Positions 1 to 9,398 of a stretch of 64,000 nucleotides of DNA are shown here, piece by piece (the stretch's first letter is position 1; every line of letters starts with the position of its first letter). The notes under the pieces are model-generated. The model did not search any database, was not told the origin of the DNA, and saw nothing but the letters and a program-made list of their open reading frames with translations. Origin of the DNA: OLB7 sp966250335. GTDB taxonomy: Bacteria; Bacteroidota; Ignavibacteria; OLB7. Where the stretch lies: contig CBINGZ010000021.1 in assembly GCA_966250335.1 (NCBI GenBank), forward strand, positions 21,767 to 85,766, read 5' to 3'. Position numbers and translations under genes: made by a program.

Positions 1-214
1 GGCATCGATTCATGGAGCGCTTCCTGCTCGGCAGCGTCTCCGCGGCGGTCGCTTCACGGGCGGAGTGTTCGGTGGAGGTGGTCCGCACGGTGAAAAGGGA
101 AAACGCCGGCGCACAATAATCCCTGTATGATATGAGTTCGATGAATCGTATCGGCATCGTAAGTTCACCGGCTGTTCGATAGATGAAGCGGGGAACATAT
201 TCCGGGAGTCTTTC

Positions 215-2128
215 ATGCATCCGACGACCGACGACACGAACCTCAGATGGCGGCGTCTCCTTCAGCCCTCCACCTATTCCTACGATCCCGACCGGGTGAT
301 CGACGAGGATCTCTACCTCGATGACGAGATCGCCGAAATGGACGGTCTCGCCTTCTTCGTGGAACTGACCGCCGCCTCTCCCTTTCCGGTCGGCGTTCTG
401 CTGAACGACGACCGGAACCTTGATTCTCCGGAGGGGAGTTACCGGGAGGATAACGTCTTCACATGGGATGCGACGACCGGCAGGTTTCATGCTCCGTCGC
501 TCTTCGCCGCGAATTTCAAGCGATACGGAGGGGACCGCTCTCTGCTCGTCGCGCCGTTGAGGATCAGAGTGGCGCAGGGGAGAGGCGATCCCTTCGTCAT
601 CTGGAATTATCTCCTCTTCGACAGGAACCGCAACTGCGTCGACAGGATCGACCCGTACTCAGGTGTCGAGGGGGATCTCGACACCGTTATCGCCGGTTAT
701 CTCGCAGAGCACTCCTCACTGATTCCGGGGCTTCCCACGATATATCGTCCCCCTTCGGAAACAGCGGCGGAATATCGGTCGCTGGTTGCCGGAACGATCA
801 TCCCCGTCGAACTCTCTGTCGGTACTCAGTGCGATATATGGGCGTTCTGGCTCCTCCGCGTCAGACTGGCGTTCGCCGATCGTTCACAGGACGATCTATT
901 TGAGGAACTGCATACCCTCTTCACCGGCGGTGATGTTGTCGTCGGGGATCTGCTGCTGAACTTCCATGCCGATCTGATCGACGACGCGCATCTCCATACC
1001 TTCGGCTCGCTCGATTTCGTCGACACCTACCCGACGACCGACGATCTCTGGCGGTACGAGCCGCTCCTGGCCGAACGTGTGCGGCGGGTGAGCGGGATCG
1101 GCTCCGGTAGATCGCAGTTGAATCAACTCTTCAGTGCGGCATTCCGGGATTTCATCAGGAAGGATCAGGGCGCCGAGTACGGCACGATCTACGCAGGCTA
1201 CCAGCATATCGACCCTCTCTTCGTTCCGAAGCCACAGGAGAGCGGAGGCTGGATCGACCCCGTCGACTTCACGTCGGAAACGACCACGCTGCTGATGGAG
1301 GGACAGATCCTCTTCGGGTTCGTGCAGGCTGCGCCGTACGTCTACACGCGGAAGGGAGAGGTGGAGGTGATCGGGTTCGACTACGATCTTGCGAATCGGC
1401 TGCTGGAGATCATCCGCGAACGGTACGCGCAATTCTGTCCGAAGGGGCTCGTTGCATCCTGGACCGATATGACGTCCCATATCGACCCCGATAACCACGA
1501 CGCGGAAAGCGCGAAACTGAACGCGCTCTACCAGGGACTGGAGGATGGACTCTATCATATAGCGATGTCCGGCCAGATGGTCATGCCCCCCGATCACCTC
1601 ACGGAGGGAGTCGACCCCGAATGGACGACGCCGACCGCGCTGATCTTCACCGGCATCACCTACACCGGCAGGGACGACAAGACGCTCAAGCTGAAGCAGG
1701 CGCTGGAGAATATGAAGGAGAAGACGCGCGACGAGTTCATCGGCACGGTCGTGAAGGTGATCGGGACGAGTGATCTGATCCTCACCTTCTTCAGCGTCAT
1801 CAACCCCGGTCCATCTCCCGGCTCGGCGCAGAACCTCGTGTCGGACATCAACGCGAAGGTGGATCCGAAGGCAACCGGAGGCGCCGCCTGGATCACCGGC
1901 GCCGTGGCGCAGTCGGACCAGGCGATGGCCGGTCGCTACCATTTTACGGTCGGCGACGGGATTCAGAGCGCCCGGCAGGTAGCGGACTATGAAGCCGCCG
2001 GGAAGACCTATCCCGGATTATATCTGAACATGTCGGCGGTCGACAAGCCTTCGATCTACTACGACCCCGCGGTGAGAAGCGCGACGCTGCTCCCGATAGC
2101 AGCGTTCACGCTGAAGGACTCCTCCTGA
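215..2128 (+). CDS. Cysteine-protease-like region fused to a family-3 solute-binding-like domain
   Basis: The 637-residue product has no signal peptide, so it is probably cytoplasmic. Residues about 120-235 resemble the adenain/Ulp1-like cysteine proteases of large DNA viruses: a beta strand ending in LLFDR, then RIDPYSG (144-150), then QCDIWAFW with the candidate nucleophile Cys206, followed by RVRL and an acidic helix. In those proteins a His sits two residues before the Asn that matches N131; here that position is Ile129, so catalysis may be lost. Residues about 363-637 look like a type 2 periplasmic-binding fold: an AAPYVY strand, GFDYDLANRL (388-397), then LEDGLYHIAMSGQ. This matches the amino-acid-binding family 3 pattern. 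The family assignments are from memory of motif order. The start has a GGGAG about 8 bases upstream. The 214 bases before it hold no gene I can support. No partner gene suggests a pathway. Confidence 0.75.
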   Translation: MHPTTDDTNLRWRRLLQPSTYSYDPDRVIDEDLYLDDEIAEMDGLAFFVELTAASPFPVGVLLNDDRNLDSPEGSYREDNVFTWDATTGRFHAPSLFAANFKRYGGDRSLLVAPLRIRVAQGRGDPFVIWNYLLFDRNRNCVDRIDPYSGVEGDLDTVIAGYLAEHSSLIPGLPTIYRPPSETAAEYRSLVAGTIIPVELSVGTQCDIWAFWLLRVRLAFADRSQDDLFEELHTLFTGGDVVVGDLLLNFHADLIDDAHLHTFGSLDFVDTYPTTDDLWRYEPLLAERVRRVSGIGSGRSQLNQLFSAAFRDFIRKDQGAEYGTIYAGYQHIDPLFVPKPQESGGWIDPVDFTSETTTLLMEGQILFGFVQAAPYVYTRKGEVEVIGFDYDLANRLLEIIRERYAQFCPKGLVASWTDMTSHIDPDNHDAESAKLNALYQGLEDGLYHIAMSGQMVMPPDHLTEGVDPEWTTPTALIFTGITYTGRDDKTLKLKQALENMKEKTRDEFIGTVVKVIGTSDLILTFFSVINPGPSPGSAQNLVSDINAKVDPKATGGAAWITGAVAQSDQAMAGRYHFTVGDGIQSARQVADYEAAGKTYPGLYLNMSAVDKPSIYYDPAVRSATLLPIAAFTLKDSS

Positions 2129-2371
2129 GTCCCGACAGTCCGTTATGTGACATTTCCGTCGATCGTATGTTCTCCATGATGGAATGCGGGTGAGTCCCGT
2201 GCACTCTATTCTCTGCCGGGCTCTCGATATGAACCCTGCCGACAGATACTTCACCAGGTGTCAGGCCGACAGGCGCACGTACGTCTCTTGACAGGTTCCT
2301 CCGGCTTCCCTGAAGCGGCTTGAACTCCACATAATCCAGCCAATTCATAACCTATAGATGAGGATTCTCTC

Positions 2372-4576
2372 ATGAATCTCGTGCTACGATCCCTTGCCCT
2401 GTTGTCCGCCGTCGTTCTGAACCTGGCGTGTCTGAACGCCCAGAGCCTGTTGTGGGAGCAGTCGGCCGGGCCGGCGGGAGGGACGGTCCGATCTCTCGCC
2501 AGGACGCCCGACGGCACGCTGTTCGCGATGGTGGAGAGATACGGGCTCCATCGTTCCGTCGACAACGGGAGCTCATGGGCCCTGGTTGCCGGGCAGTTCA
2601 CCTCGTACGGATCGTTCCATGTCCACGCCACGCGTGCCGGAACCCTTCTTCTGATCACTGCCGACAGCGCGCTGCATCGCTCCACCGACAAGGGGAAGAC
2701 ATGGAGTATCGTTAAAGGAGATGTCGGCGCCGCTGTGGCTCCCGCGAGCGATTCGAGCGGCGGAATAATCTGCGCCGCGGCGGATCTGCATCGGATCTAC
2801 CGTTCAACCGACGACGGCGTCACCTGGACCGGGATCGTCATCGGGTCCGGCGATTTCATCAGCGCCCTTGCCGTCGGCGCCGACGGACGGCTGGTGGCCG
2901 CCGTTGAAACGGAGTCGTTCCCGTCGATCCGGAACGTCAAGGTTTCGACCGATCTCGGGGTCACATGGAACGAGGCGCTGCTCGGTGACGAGAGCACGAC
3001 AACCGTGCTCGCCCTCTGCGCCACACCCGACGAGAATCTCTACGCGGGCACTTCGGAGAAACTGTTCCGTTCGACCGACGGCGGAGCGACATGGAGCGGG
3101 ACCGTGATCCAGGCGGACGACGGTGAACCCGCTCTCAGCTATGCCGCGTTCGCCGTCTTCAACGACGGTTCTATCGTAGTAGGATCTCACCGTGGTCTCT
3201 ACCGATCGACCGATGCCGGTGACCACTACTCGGCTCTCGGAGCCCTCGGTGTCGGCAGCCTCCCTTCAGGGTTGGTCGTCATCCCCGGCAACAAACTGAT
3301 TGTCGGAACCTATTACGCGGGGATCTACAGCCACGAAGGAGATCGATTCGTCTATTCGTCGAAAGGACTTCCGCCGCTCGGCGGCGGCGCCGTGGCGTTC
3401 GCTTCCGATAAGACGAGCCGGACCTACGTCATTGCGGCGAACGGTCGTTTCTACTCCTCGCCCGACGGCAACTCGGTATGGACGGAACCGAGTGTCGGCG
3501 GATATTTCTATCCGGCGATCGCCGTCGGTCCCGACGACAGGATCTATGCCGGCAACGGTATGTACTGGGAGAAGGGGATCATCTATTCGACCGACCGAGG
3601 GGAGAGCTGGGATTCGGGGAGCGGCATGGATGGGGAATGGGTGCTGGCGCTTCTCGTGGGGCGGCAGGGGACGATCTACGCCGGAGTGGAACGATGCACC
3701 GACTGCTTCCATTTCTCGGAAACCGATGGATTGTTCCGTTCGATCGACAGCGGCAAAACCTGGTCGACACTCGGCGTCGGGTTGAGGGGAACAAGCCCGC
3801 AGTCGATCGTCGAGCTCGGGGATGGAACACTCTTTATCGGTTCGAGATACGATTATCCCGTGATGAGGCTCCTCCCCGGCGACACGACATGGCGGGAAGC
3901 CTCCACAGGGCTGCCGTCGCGATCGGGTCACCAGTATACGCTTCACACGCTCGTCGCCGACAGCAGGGAGAACCTCTACGCCGGAACCTGGCAGGGCCTG
4001 TTCCGCAGCAGCAATCGGGGCGCGAGCTGGGAGCGGGTGCAGGCTCTTCCCGACTCGGCGATCACCGGCGTGGCGGTCGGTCCGTTGTATCCTGGAGAAA
4101 TGATCTACGCCGCGACCTCTTCCGGACTGATCTACGCGTCGTCCGACAACGGCGTCACGTGGGAGGGACCGGACGGGTTCCCAACTACGACGACCCCCAT
4201 AACCGATCTACGGGCTCTGATGGTCGATCCGTTCGGTCTGCTGACGGCCCTCGACGGGGTGAACGGCCTCTATCGCGCCTGGCCCGGGTCCTCCGTGCCC
4301 GAGGCCGATCTCTCCCGGCGCGCCGGCCTTGTCGCCCATCCGAATCCGGCAGGCATGCGGACGACCGTGGAGTTTGAAACGCATACGGCAGGAGCGGTCC
4401 GCCTGCTCCTCTACTCATCGCTCGGCCGGCGGGTCGGTGTGATTGCGGAGGGGGAGATGGGAAGCGGGAAACATCGTATTGATCTCGATCTGTCGGGGTA
4501 TCCTGCGGGGGGGTATCGGCTGGTGCTGGAAGGGGAAGGGGGGATCGAGCAGGTTGGGGTGATGATTGTGCGGTAG
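2372..4576 (+). CDS. Secreted sortilin-like BNR/Asp-box propeller protein with T9SS sorting domain
   Basis: This is a 734-residue exported protein. A signal peptide of about 23 residues ends near LNAQS. The body repeats the BNR/Asp-box pattern (LYRSTDxGxTW, 'SVDNGSSW', 'STDKGKTW', 'SIDSGKTW', 'SSDNGVTW') at intervals of about 45-60 residues, as in sortilin/photosystem-stability-factor beta propellers. The last 80 residues begin AHPNPAG and end VMIVR, a type A T9SS C-terminal domain that would be removed on secretion through the outer membrane. AGGA lies about 10 bases before the ATG. The gene stands alone and ends in a clear terminator. Propellers of this kind bind or hydrolyse glycans or simply form scaffolds, and no catalytic residues are evident. 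Confidence 0.88.
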   Translation: MNLVLRSLALLSAVVLNLACLNAQSLLWEQSAGPAGGTVRSLARTPDGTLFAMVERYGLHRSVDNGSSWALVAGQFTSYGSFHVHATRAGTLLLITADSALHRSTDKGKTWSIVKGDVGAAVAPASDSSGGIICAAADLHRIYRSTDDGVTWTGIVIGSGDFISALAVGADGRLVAAVETESFPSIRNVKVSTDLGVTWNEALLGDESTTTVLALCATPDENLYAGTSEKLFRSTDGGATWSGTVIQADDGEPALSYAAFAVFNDGSIVVGSHRGLYRSTDAGDHYSALGALGVGSLPSGLVVIPGNKLIVGTYYAGIYSHEGDRFVYSSKGLPPLGGGAVAFASDKTSRTYVIAANGRFYSSPDGNSVWTEPSVGGYFYPAIAVGPDDRIYAGNGMYWEKGIIYSTDRGESWDSGSGMDGEWVLALLVGRQGTIYAGVERCTDCFHFSETDGLFRSIDSGKTWSTLGVGLRGTSPQSIVELGDGTLFIGSRYDYPVMRLLPGDTTWREASTGLPSRSGHQYTLHTLVADSRENLYAGTWQGLFRSSNRGASWERVQALPDSAITGVAVGPLYPGEMIYAATSSGLIYASSDNGVTWEGPDGFPTTTTPITDLRALMVDPFGLLTALDGVNGLYRAWPGSSVPEADLSRRAGLVAHPNPAGMRTTVEFETHTAGAVRLLLYSSLGRRVGVIAEGEMGSGKHRIDLDLSGYPAGGYRLVLEGEGGIEQVGVMIVR

Positions 4577-4605
4577 AAACGATTGAAGAGATCGGTGGTA
4601 CATGG

Positions 4606-4633
4606 AAAGGCCCGACCTGACGGTTGGGCCTTT
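4606..4633 (+). terminator. Intrinsic terminator of the BNR propeller gene
   Basis: A 12-bp stem (AAAGGCCCGACC / GGTTGGGCCTTT, one mismatch) has a 4-base loop and lies 30 bases after the stop codon. It ends in a short T run. Confidence 0.75.
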
Positions 4634-4931
4634 CTGCATTCAGGGGAGAACGGTGGCGGATATTGTTCAGGGAACGACCCGGGGACAGTTGGAGAAAAGA
4701 TTGGATCGCGATAAGTTTGCGATATGAAATTGCCCACAAGTGCGACATGCCGTTTACCGATCGGTTAGACCGCACTATCGGAGCAGCGAGTCGTGTGCGG
4801 TTGCAACCGGCGGTTGTCGACCGGTTTCCGGCGACCGGGGTCGCGTCGGCGACGAAGAACCTGCGAGGAGTTTCCTTCACCTCCACCGGATCGGTGGGAT
4901 GCTACACTCAACACAATCGGAGAGAAGAATC
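4634..4931. other. Intergenic leader before the next cargo gene
   Basis: These bases hold no convincing gene. An open frame continues upstream of 4932 to 4740, but it lacks a signal peptide and looks non-coding. A promoter for the following gene must lie here, but I see no box I would defend. Confidence 0.4.
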
Positions 4932-6770
4932 ATGAAGACGTGGCGACTGGGGAAAGCATGGTGTTTCTGTGCGCTGATTGCCATACTGAGCGCTGTTACC
5001 GCCGACGCCCAATGGGAGGGCGTTTATGGCGGGGGGAATGTCGAGACGGGATATAATGGGGTACTTCGCGTGAAGAATCTCGACGGCGGCGGCTTCGTCG
5101 CCGTGGGGCGCACTAATTCTCCGACCAACGGCGTGGGGTTCGATTCGTATGTGGTTCGAGTCGACGCCAACGGCGCTCCCCCGCCGGGTGGCGTCTGGCC
5201 GTTGTGGGTGAATGTCAGTGACAACGATGCCGAGGGCAATAATCTCAAGGACGAGGCGGCCAGCGTGACGGAGATTCCGGCAAACGGTGGTTCGAACGGA
5301 GCGGGCGGATTCCTGGTCGTCGGAACCACGGACGAGCCGGGCGGCGGCGGACGGGACATCTATGCAATGGAAATCGACCCGAACGGTACGGTGGTCTGGA
5401 CGGCGACGTACGGTTTGCAGGGAAGGGATGAGACCGCAACTGACGTTACGTTAACGACGAACGGCGAGTACGTGATCAGCGGATGCTCCGATGGTATCGG
5501 GAGACTCCAAGGCGTGTTACTGAGGATTAATCCCGTAGGAGGCGCTCTCCTGTGGGGAAGGCTATATGACCTCCCTGCAGGAAAAGCTGCAAAGCTGAAT
5601 GCGGTCACTGAAGCAGTCATGCCTCCCGGACCTGGAATGCCTGGACTTATCGCCACGGATATCGTCGCTGTCGGATGGGTGCAGGATCTATTTCAAGGAG
5701 GAAAGGAGGGATGGATCCTTCGTGTCAGTGCGGCAGGCGTGGTGATGGCAAGCGTCACACACGGATGGAACGGAAGCGACGAAGAATTCAACGGATTGAC
5801 GGAGCTTACCCTTGCGCCCAACACTGCGAACCTTGTCGCAGTCGGCTCGACGACAGCACGGCCGCCGAGCGGGATCTACATGGTTATGACGACAGCGAAC
5901 CCCGCCGCTCTGGCCGTGCAACCCGTAGTGGGCGGAATCGCGCCGGCCGACGCGTCGGTCGCCTACGACGTTCGGGAAGATACATGGGGGGGGAATAATG
6001 TGACCGGACTCGGCGATCTTGCCGTGGTCGGCAGCACGAAGGCCGGTGGAGGGGCGCGTGAGATGTTCCTGCTTGGGGTAACTCCGGCACTGGTTCCCGG
6101 GCGCGGATTCACGTACGGCGACAATATCGGGCCCGGAGGGGGATTCAACGATGAAGAAGCGTTCTCGGTCGATCTGGGCAATCCCGGATATATTCTTTGC
6201 GGATATACCAAAGGGGGAGGCCAGCAGCCGATCGTTAACGATCCCGAGCAACTCTATCTGGTTCGACCTGACGGCGCCGGGATTTCAGGTCAGGAAGATG
6301 GGTGCGAGATCGAATGGATACCATGTTATGAATCGATCGATGGCGAGGTCGTCGATATTTCAACCTCACGTCACATCTTCTTCGTAGACACACCCTGGAT
6401 GCGCACGAGTGTTCACCTGCCCGATTATCTCCCGGTCTGCCCGCGGCCGGGCTCGGGTGCGGAGAAGCCCACGAACGGACCGACGGTTGCCGATGAACCT
6501 CTGATCGGCGCCTCTGCGATCCGCTTCTATCCGAACCCGATACGGCGCGGGTCATCGGTGACGGTGGAATGCGCGTCGGCTTCCGGCCTCCCCGCCACGT
6601 TGCGGGTAACGAATCTGCCCGGCGAGCAGGTCGGCAGCGCCATATCCGACGCTGCCGGAGCCTCGGTACGATTTACGATCGACACGCAGGGTCTGCCGGC
6701 AGGGGCCTACATCGTCCGTATCGACGACGGTGCAACGACCCGAACCGTTCAGCTGGTGGTGACGGAGTAG
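4932..6770 (+). CDS. Secreted repeat protein (delta-60/SBBP-like) with T9SS sorting domain
   Basis: The start at 4932 gives a classic signal peptide (MKTWRLGKAW..., cut after TADAQ) and has GGAGAG 8 bases upstream. The longer frame from 4740 puts about 64 unlikely residues before it. The 612-residue product repeats a phrase of the type 'GGFVAVGRT...DSYVVRVDANG', with later variants 'GGFLVVGTTDEP...DIYAMEIDPNG' and 'GEYVISGCSDG'. This is the pattern of beta-propeller proteins that score as delta-60 or SBBP repeats. The C-terminus from FYPNPIRRG to LVVTE is a T9SS sorting domain. Probable role: surface or secreted protein of unknown ligand. A strong terminator follows. Confidence 0.85.
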   Translation: MKTWRLGKAWCFCALIAILSAVTADAQWEGVYGGGNVETGYNGVLRVKNLDGGGFVAVGRTNSPTNGVGFDSYVVRVDANGAPPPGGVWPLWVNVSDNDAEGNNLKDEAASVTEIPANGGSNGAGGFLVVGTTDEPGGGGRDIYAMEIDPNGTVVWTATYGLQGRDETATDVTLTTNGEYVISGCSDGIGRLQGVLLRINPVGGALLWGRLYDLPAGKAAKLNAVTEAVMPPGPGMPGLIATDIVAVGWVQDLFQGGKEGWILRVSAAGVVMASVTHGWNGSDEEFNGLTELTLAPNTANLVAVGSTTARPPSGIYMVMTTANPAALAVQPVVGGIAPADASVAYDVREDTWGGNNVTGLGDLAVVGSTKAGGGAREMFLLGVTPALVPGRGFTYGDNIGPGGGFNDEEAFSVDLGNPGYILCGYTKGGGQQPIVNDPEQLYLVRPDGAGISGQEDGCEIEWIPCYESIDGEVVDISTSRHIFFVDTPWMRTSVHLPDYLPVCPRPGSGAEKPTNGPTVADEPLIGASAIRFYPNPIRRGSSVTVECASASGLPATLRVTNLPGEQVGSAISDAAGASVRFTIDTQGLPAGAYIVRIDDGATTRTVQLVVTE

Positions 6771-6817
6771 GGCGGGCCACCGATGAATGATTGAAGATCA
6801 TCGAAACTCGACGATCG

Positions 6818-6857
6818 ATACGCCGGGCGCCGGATGTAGCGCCCGGCGTATTGTTTT
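6818..6857 (+). terminator. Intrinsic terminator, perfect 13-bp stem
   Basis: ATACGCCGGGCGC pairs perfectly with GCGCCCGGCGTAT across an 8-base loop and is followed by TGTTTT. It lies 48 bases after the stop at 6770. Confidence 0.85.
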
Positions 6858-6940
6858 GTGGGTTACCATCCCATCGATACGGCAACCCCCTGCGCGAGTC
6901 GAGAGCATGATCGACCGTATCCGCTGTTGCGAATCCGCTG

Positions 6941-7690
6941 TTGCGACTCGGCCGCTACGGTGATGCGCTCACCTTCGTCACCGAAGCCCTCTCTCTGGCC
7001 CGCACAACCGCCTCGAGAAGCCTGGAAGTGAATACTCTCTACGTGCTCGGCGATATCCGCGCCGCTCTCGGTGATCTCGACGACGCCCTCGGCTGCTACG
7101 AACAAGCCGCGCCGATCGCCATGGAGAGCGGCCGATCCGATATTATCGGCGCGACCTACAGGAAGGTCGGACGAATCCATGCCTTGAAGGGTGAATATCG
7201 CGCCGCGATCTCGTTCGCCCTGAAGGCGCTGGAGCGCACCGGACCGGGATTGCAGGATGAGACGGCGCTCCCCATCCACACCGATCTTGCCGCGGCGTAC
7301 GAGGCGGTCGGCGATTTCGAGAACGCGCTCAAACACTACAAGCGTCGATCGGAGATCAGGGAGCGGAGGCTTGTCGAAGAGAAGGAGGAGGCGATGGCGG
7401 TGATGCGGACGCGCTTCGACCTCGAGCATCTGGAGCAGGAGAACCGGATTCAGCAGCTTCGCATGGAGCAGCTTCAGCAGGAGGTCGACCACAGGAACGG
7501 AGAGCTGGCCCGGCAGGCGCTGAAGCTGGTGCAGAAGAACGAGATCCTCGCGGGACTTGAGGCGCGTATCAAGGCGTCGAACGGGTGGGACGACCGGACG
7601 TGTCGTACTGTTCTTGCTCATCTCCGGTCGGCCGCGGAATCGGAGGGGGAGTGGGAGGCGATATTCATATCGGATATCGCCTCCCTGCTA
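6941..7690 (+). pseudogene. Remnant of a TPR / coiled-coil transcriptional regulator
   Basis: The readable part begins without a normal start (only a TTG at 6941) and holds three to four TPR units ('YVLGDIRAALGDLDDALGCYEQA', 'GRIHALKGEYRAAISFALKALE', 'AAYEAVGDFENALKHYKRRSEI'). A charged coiled coil follows (EENRIQQLRMEQLQ, ..., LARQALKLVQKNEIL). This order is typical of Bacteroidota TPR regulators that end in a LuxR-type helix-turn-helix. After 'SEGEWEAIF' (about 7660) the frame runs into unrelated residues and the HTH is absent. Both ends are therefore lost, and I treat it as a decayed gene. A short direct duplication (CCGCTGTTGCGA twice, near 6919-6946) lies at its 5' edge. Confidence 0.65.
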
Positions 7691-7734
7691 TTATGGGAGA
7701 GTCGTCGACGATCTCGAGAAATGGTTCGTAGTGC

Positions 7735-7815
7735 GACATCCGCCGGTGCGGGGACGTCGGTACGATGTACGATCGACACGGAGAGGCCATCGGCGGGAGC
7801 AGGTATCGGCTTCTG
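7735..7815 (+). pseudogene. Relic of a T9SS sorting-domain coding region
   Basis: In the same frame as the TPR remnant the DNA reads SAGAGTSVRCTIDTERPSAGA. This matches DAAGASVRFTIDTQGLPAGA in the sorting domain of the cargo gene ending at 6770. The DNA TCGGTACGAT-TACGATCGACACG is shared almost exactly. There is no PNP motif or proper terminus, so it is a fragment, probably from a duplicated cargo gene. Confidence 0.4.
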
Positions 7816-8113
7816 CCGGCAGCCGGGAGTGAGTGAGCCGATTGGTGGTATATTGGGCCGATTGAGGTGTCCGATGTCGAACTGTAGCGGGATCGGATGC
7901 GATCGGCCCCGTCATCCTCAGTCGATGGGCCCTCAGGCGGGCGCTTGACACTTCCATACAGTCATTCCCGGGAACCGATCCTGGAATGTCTCGTCCCAAG
8001 AAAAACTTCCACCGTTATACATCAGTCGAGTCGCAACCATAGAGTTCGAAGCCGGGCTCCGCTCTGCCGTCACCAGGCTTCGACACAACATGAACGCGAC
8101 CGAATGCAACCCC

Positions 8114-9169
8114 ATGGCCAGGATACTTACGGTTATACTCTTGATGATTGTCTGTTGTGCCGGCGGATATGCACAAATGCGGACAGATACGTTTGCCTTT
8201 TCCTTTGATGGGAAGAAGTATAGTGGAGTAGTGGATATACCGGAGGGTAAAGAGGCCACCGCGCTGATCGTTCTTGTGCCCGGAAGCGGCAGAACGGATA
8301 TCGTTGCCGGTCAGTGGTTTCGTGGACTGAGACGCCGCTTTACGGAGCAGGGCTTCGCCTGTCTGATATGGGATAAAGCGGGTTGCGGCAAGAGTGAAGG
8401 TGTGTTCGATTATGATCAGACCATTCAGAACAGCGCAAGTGAAGTGATTGCTGCAATCACCGAAGCCAGGTCGCAAAACGTTCCGGGGTCGGAAACAATC
8501 GGATTGTGGGGGATCAGCAGGGCGGGATGGATCTGTCCACTGGTCATCGAGCAGTATCCTGTCGCTTTCTGGATTTCCGTAAGCGGTACGGACGACAAGG
8601 AGACGTTTGGATATCTGTTGGAAAAGAATTTTCTGATCGAAGGAAGAAGTGAAGCTCAAACAAACGAACTGGTGAATGAATGGCGAAGAGGTATCGAGAT
8701 CGCCAGAACGGGGGGATCGTTCGAGGAGCACTTAAAAGCAACGGAGAATCTTAGAAAGGACTCATTCCATATTTATGTGACCGGCAACAGCGTACCTACC
8801 GAAGAAGGGTATCTACGATGGCAGAAAAAATTCCAGACCGGTGAAAACATCGTGGACGAGAAGACCGGCCTTCTTGTGTATGTACCGGAATTCGAGAAGA
8901 CTCTCAAGAACATTAACTGCCCCGTACTGGCTCTGTTCGGTGAAAAAGACTCCCAGGTAGACTGGCGGAAGACCATGGCCTTATACAGGGAAACAATAGG
9001 CATGAATCGTGATGCGGACCTCACAATAAGAACATTCCCCGATTGCAATCATAATATGGTGCAGTGTACAACGGGCGGCTATAGAGAAATACTGACAGAA
9101 ATGCGGCTATGCGATGGATATTATGATGCTATGTCATCGTGGTTGACGGAACAGGGATTCAGCAATTGA
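8114..9169 (+). CDS. Secreted alpha/beta hydrolase
   Basis: This is a 351-residue alpha/beta-fold serine hydrolase with a signal peptide (MARILTVILLMIVCCAGGYAQ). An in-frame ATG at 8090 would add eight residues; I prefer 8114 because it puts the charged end directly before the hydrophobic core. The nucleophile motif is GISRAG (Ser135), the oxyanion strand is 'LIVLVPGSGRTD', the likely acid is in 'ALFGEKDSQVDW', and the likely catalytic His is in 'FPDCNHNMV'. It resembles the dienelactone-hydrolase/BAAT-like esterases that many Bacteroidota export; the substrate is unknown. By eye the gene is poorer in GC than its neighbours (more A-ending codons), and it sits between decayed sequence and a cargo gene. 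Confidence 0.82.
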   Translation: MARILTVILLMIVCCAGGYAQMRTDTFAFSFDGKKYSGVVDIPEGKEATALIVLVPGSGRTDIVAGQWFRGLRRRFTEQGFACLIWDKAGCGKSEGVFDYDQTIQNSASEVIAAITEARSQNVPGSETIGLWGISRAGWICPLVIEQYPVAFWISVSGTDDKETFGYLLEKNFLIEGRSEAQTNELVNEWRRGIEIARTGGSFEEHLKATENLRKDSFHIYVTGNSVPTEEGYLRWQKKFQTGENIVDEKTGLLVYVPEFEKTLKNINCPVLALFGEKDSQVDWRKTMALYRETIGMNRDADLTIRTFPDCNHNMVQCTTGGYREILTEMRLCDGYYDAMSSWLTEQGFSN

Positions 9170-9398
9170 GGGGCCCTTGTCTTCTGTTCTGCGGGTTTTC
9201 AGGCCCACGGTCGGGCGGAGGGGGTGAGATTCGGAACCTTTCTTTATAATGGACCCTGAAAACATGACCGGCGCGGTTATGAGGAAGGAGCCGTAGTGTA
9301 TCCCAAAAAACAGTCTTGTTTCCTTCCTGCTCCGCTCTTACTTTCGTCATCCCTTCTTCCCCGAATATCGTCAATTCTTCAGCTTGTGAGAATTTACC

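Noticed and set aside
9205..9235. GGTGAGATTCGGAACC, similar to the T arm of the tRNA-Ser at 12523
   Set aside because: No other tRNA arm can be found around it, so the match is probably chance.
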